The notes under the pieces: model-generated | Seen by the model: the letters and a program-made list of their open reading frames with translations, nothing else | Databases searched by the model: none | Told to the model about the DNA's origin: nothing | Shown: positions 6,374 through 6,590 of the stretch, in pieces | How positions within the stretch are numbered: the first letter of the stretch is position 1 | Layout: every line of letters starts with the position of its first letter | NCBI GenBank assembly: GCA_027364495.1 | Contig: DAHXPE010000560.1 | Span: forward strand, 1-6,590 | Reading direction: 5' to 3' | Length of the DNA stretch: 6,590 nucleotides | Source of the DNA: Candidatus Heimdallarchaeota archaeon | Lineage (GTDB): Archaea; Asgardarchaeota; Heimdallarchaeia; Hodarchaeales; LC-3 | Made by a program: the position numbers and the translations under genes

Positions 6374-6590
6374 TTTGGAAAATCTTGAAATATCGTCTTG
6401 TGATTTAGAAAGAATAAACGATGATGTAGGTAATTTGAAGAAACTTAGAAATTTTAACATGAGTTGTAATCGGATAGAGAAAATTCCAGAATCTCTCGAT
6501 CAATGCACAAATCTTGAAGTATTGAATATTTCAGAAAATAGAATTAGTTCATTACCAGAAAATATTGGCAAAATGGAAAATCTGAGAGAA
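6363..6590 (+). CDS. Leucine-rich repeat protein fragment (open at window end)
   Basis: In the frame starting at 6363 the DNA encodes three complete, exact 23-residue leucine-rich repeats and the start of a fourth: repeat 1 from LENLEISSCDLERI, repeat 2 from LRNFNMSCNRIEKIP, repeat 3 from LEVLNISENRISSLP, then LRE at the window edge. They follow the pattern LxxLxISxNxIxxLPxxIgxxxN common in eukaryotic, bacterial and Asgard LRR proteins that mediate protein-protein binding. The frame begins after an in-frame TGA at 6360-6362 and shows no good start: the first ATG (6459) is inside repeat 2, and a TTG at 6375 would be an unusual start inside the fold. The gene is therefore 5'-broken or joined here from elsewhere, and continues past the window. 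Its relation to the overlapping larA-like end is discussed in the findings. Confidence 0.75.
   Translation, partial: MSYNLENLEISSCDLERINDDVGNLKKLRNFNMSCNRIEKIPESLDQCTNLEVLNISENRISSLPENIGKMENLRE

Noticed and set aside
1..6590. tRNA, rRNA, CRISPR array, insertion sequence
   Set aside because: I saw no cloverleaf-forming stretch, no ribosomal RNA signature, no regularly spaced direct repeats and no transposase frame or terminal inverted repeats; the only periodic repeat is the 69-base coding period of the LRRs.

Overview
This is an AT-rich window that looks archaeal. The evidence is a free-standing methylmalonyl-CoA mutase catalytic subunit, a class I (no helix-turn-helix) biotin ligase, small CxxC zinc-ribbon proteins, TATA-like boxes upstream of starts that mostly lack Shine-Dalgarno sequences, and a T-rich terminator. 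The eukaryote-style 23-residue leucine-rich repeats at the right edge, together with the low GC, would fit an Asgard archaeon. That lineage guess is inference; a Thaumarchaeota-like or other low-GC archaeon is not excluded by sequence alone.

Layout, left to right: a small unrecognised gene (+, possibly cut by the window edge) converges on a three-gene minus-strand operon. Read in its own direction, the operon is mcm large subunit -> mce -> birA, with gaps of 36 and 22 bases. A 150-base divergent region separates it from a plus-strand gene for a membrane protein with a cysteine-containing soluble head and two C-terminal helices. This gene converges, with a 17-base gap, on minus-strand meaB, the G-protein chaperone of methylmalonyl-CoA mutase. 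A second divergent, extremely AT-rich region leads to a small unknown plus-strand gene, which converges through poly-T tracts on a minus-strand zinc-ribbon protein. From a third, 58-base divergent region a LarA-like gene starts on the plus strand. It stops after its N-terminal domain and runs directly into out-of-frame leucine-rich repeats that continue off the window.

Functionally, Mcm, Mce and MeaB handle the conversion of methylmalonyl-CoA to succinyl-CoA with adenosylcobalamin. Such a path can serve propionyl-CoA breakdown or, in reverse or in a cycle, carbon fixation. BirA would biotinylate the carrier protein of the acyl-CoA carboxylase that makes methylmalonyl-CoA, so the operon links two cofactor-dependent steps. 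The cobalamin-binding small subunit of the mutase and the carboxylase subunits are not in the window.

The points most worth checking are the LarA/LRR junction (real rearrangement or assembly chimera), a matched 20-base element placed upstream of both mcm and the divergent membrane-protein gene, and the unknown membrane protein set between two mutase-related genes. I did not find a clearly new multi-gene system.
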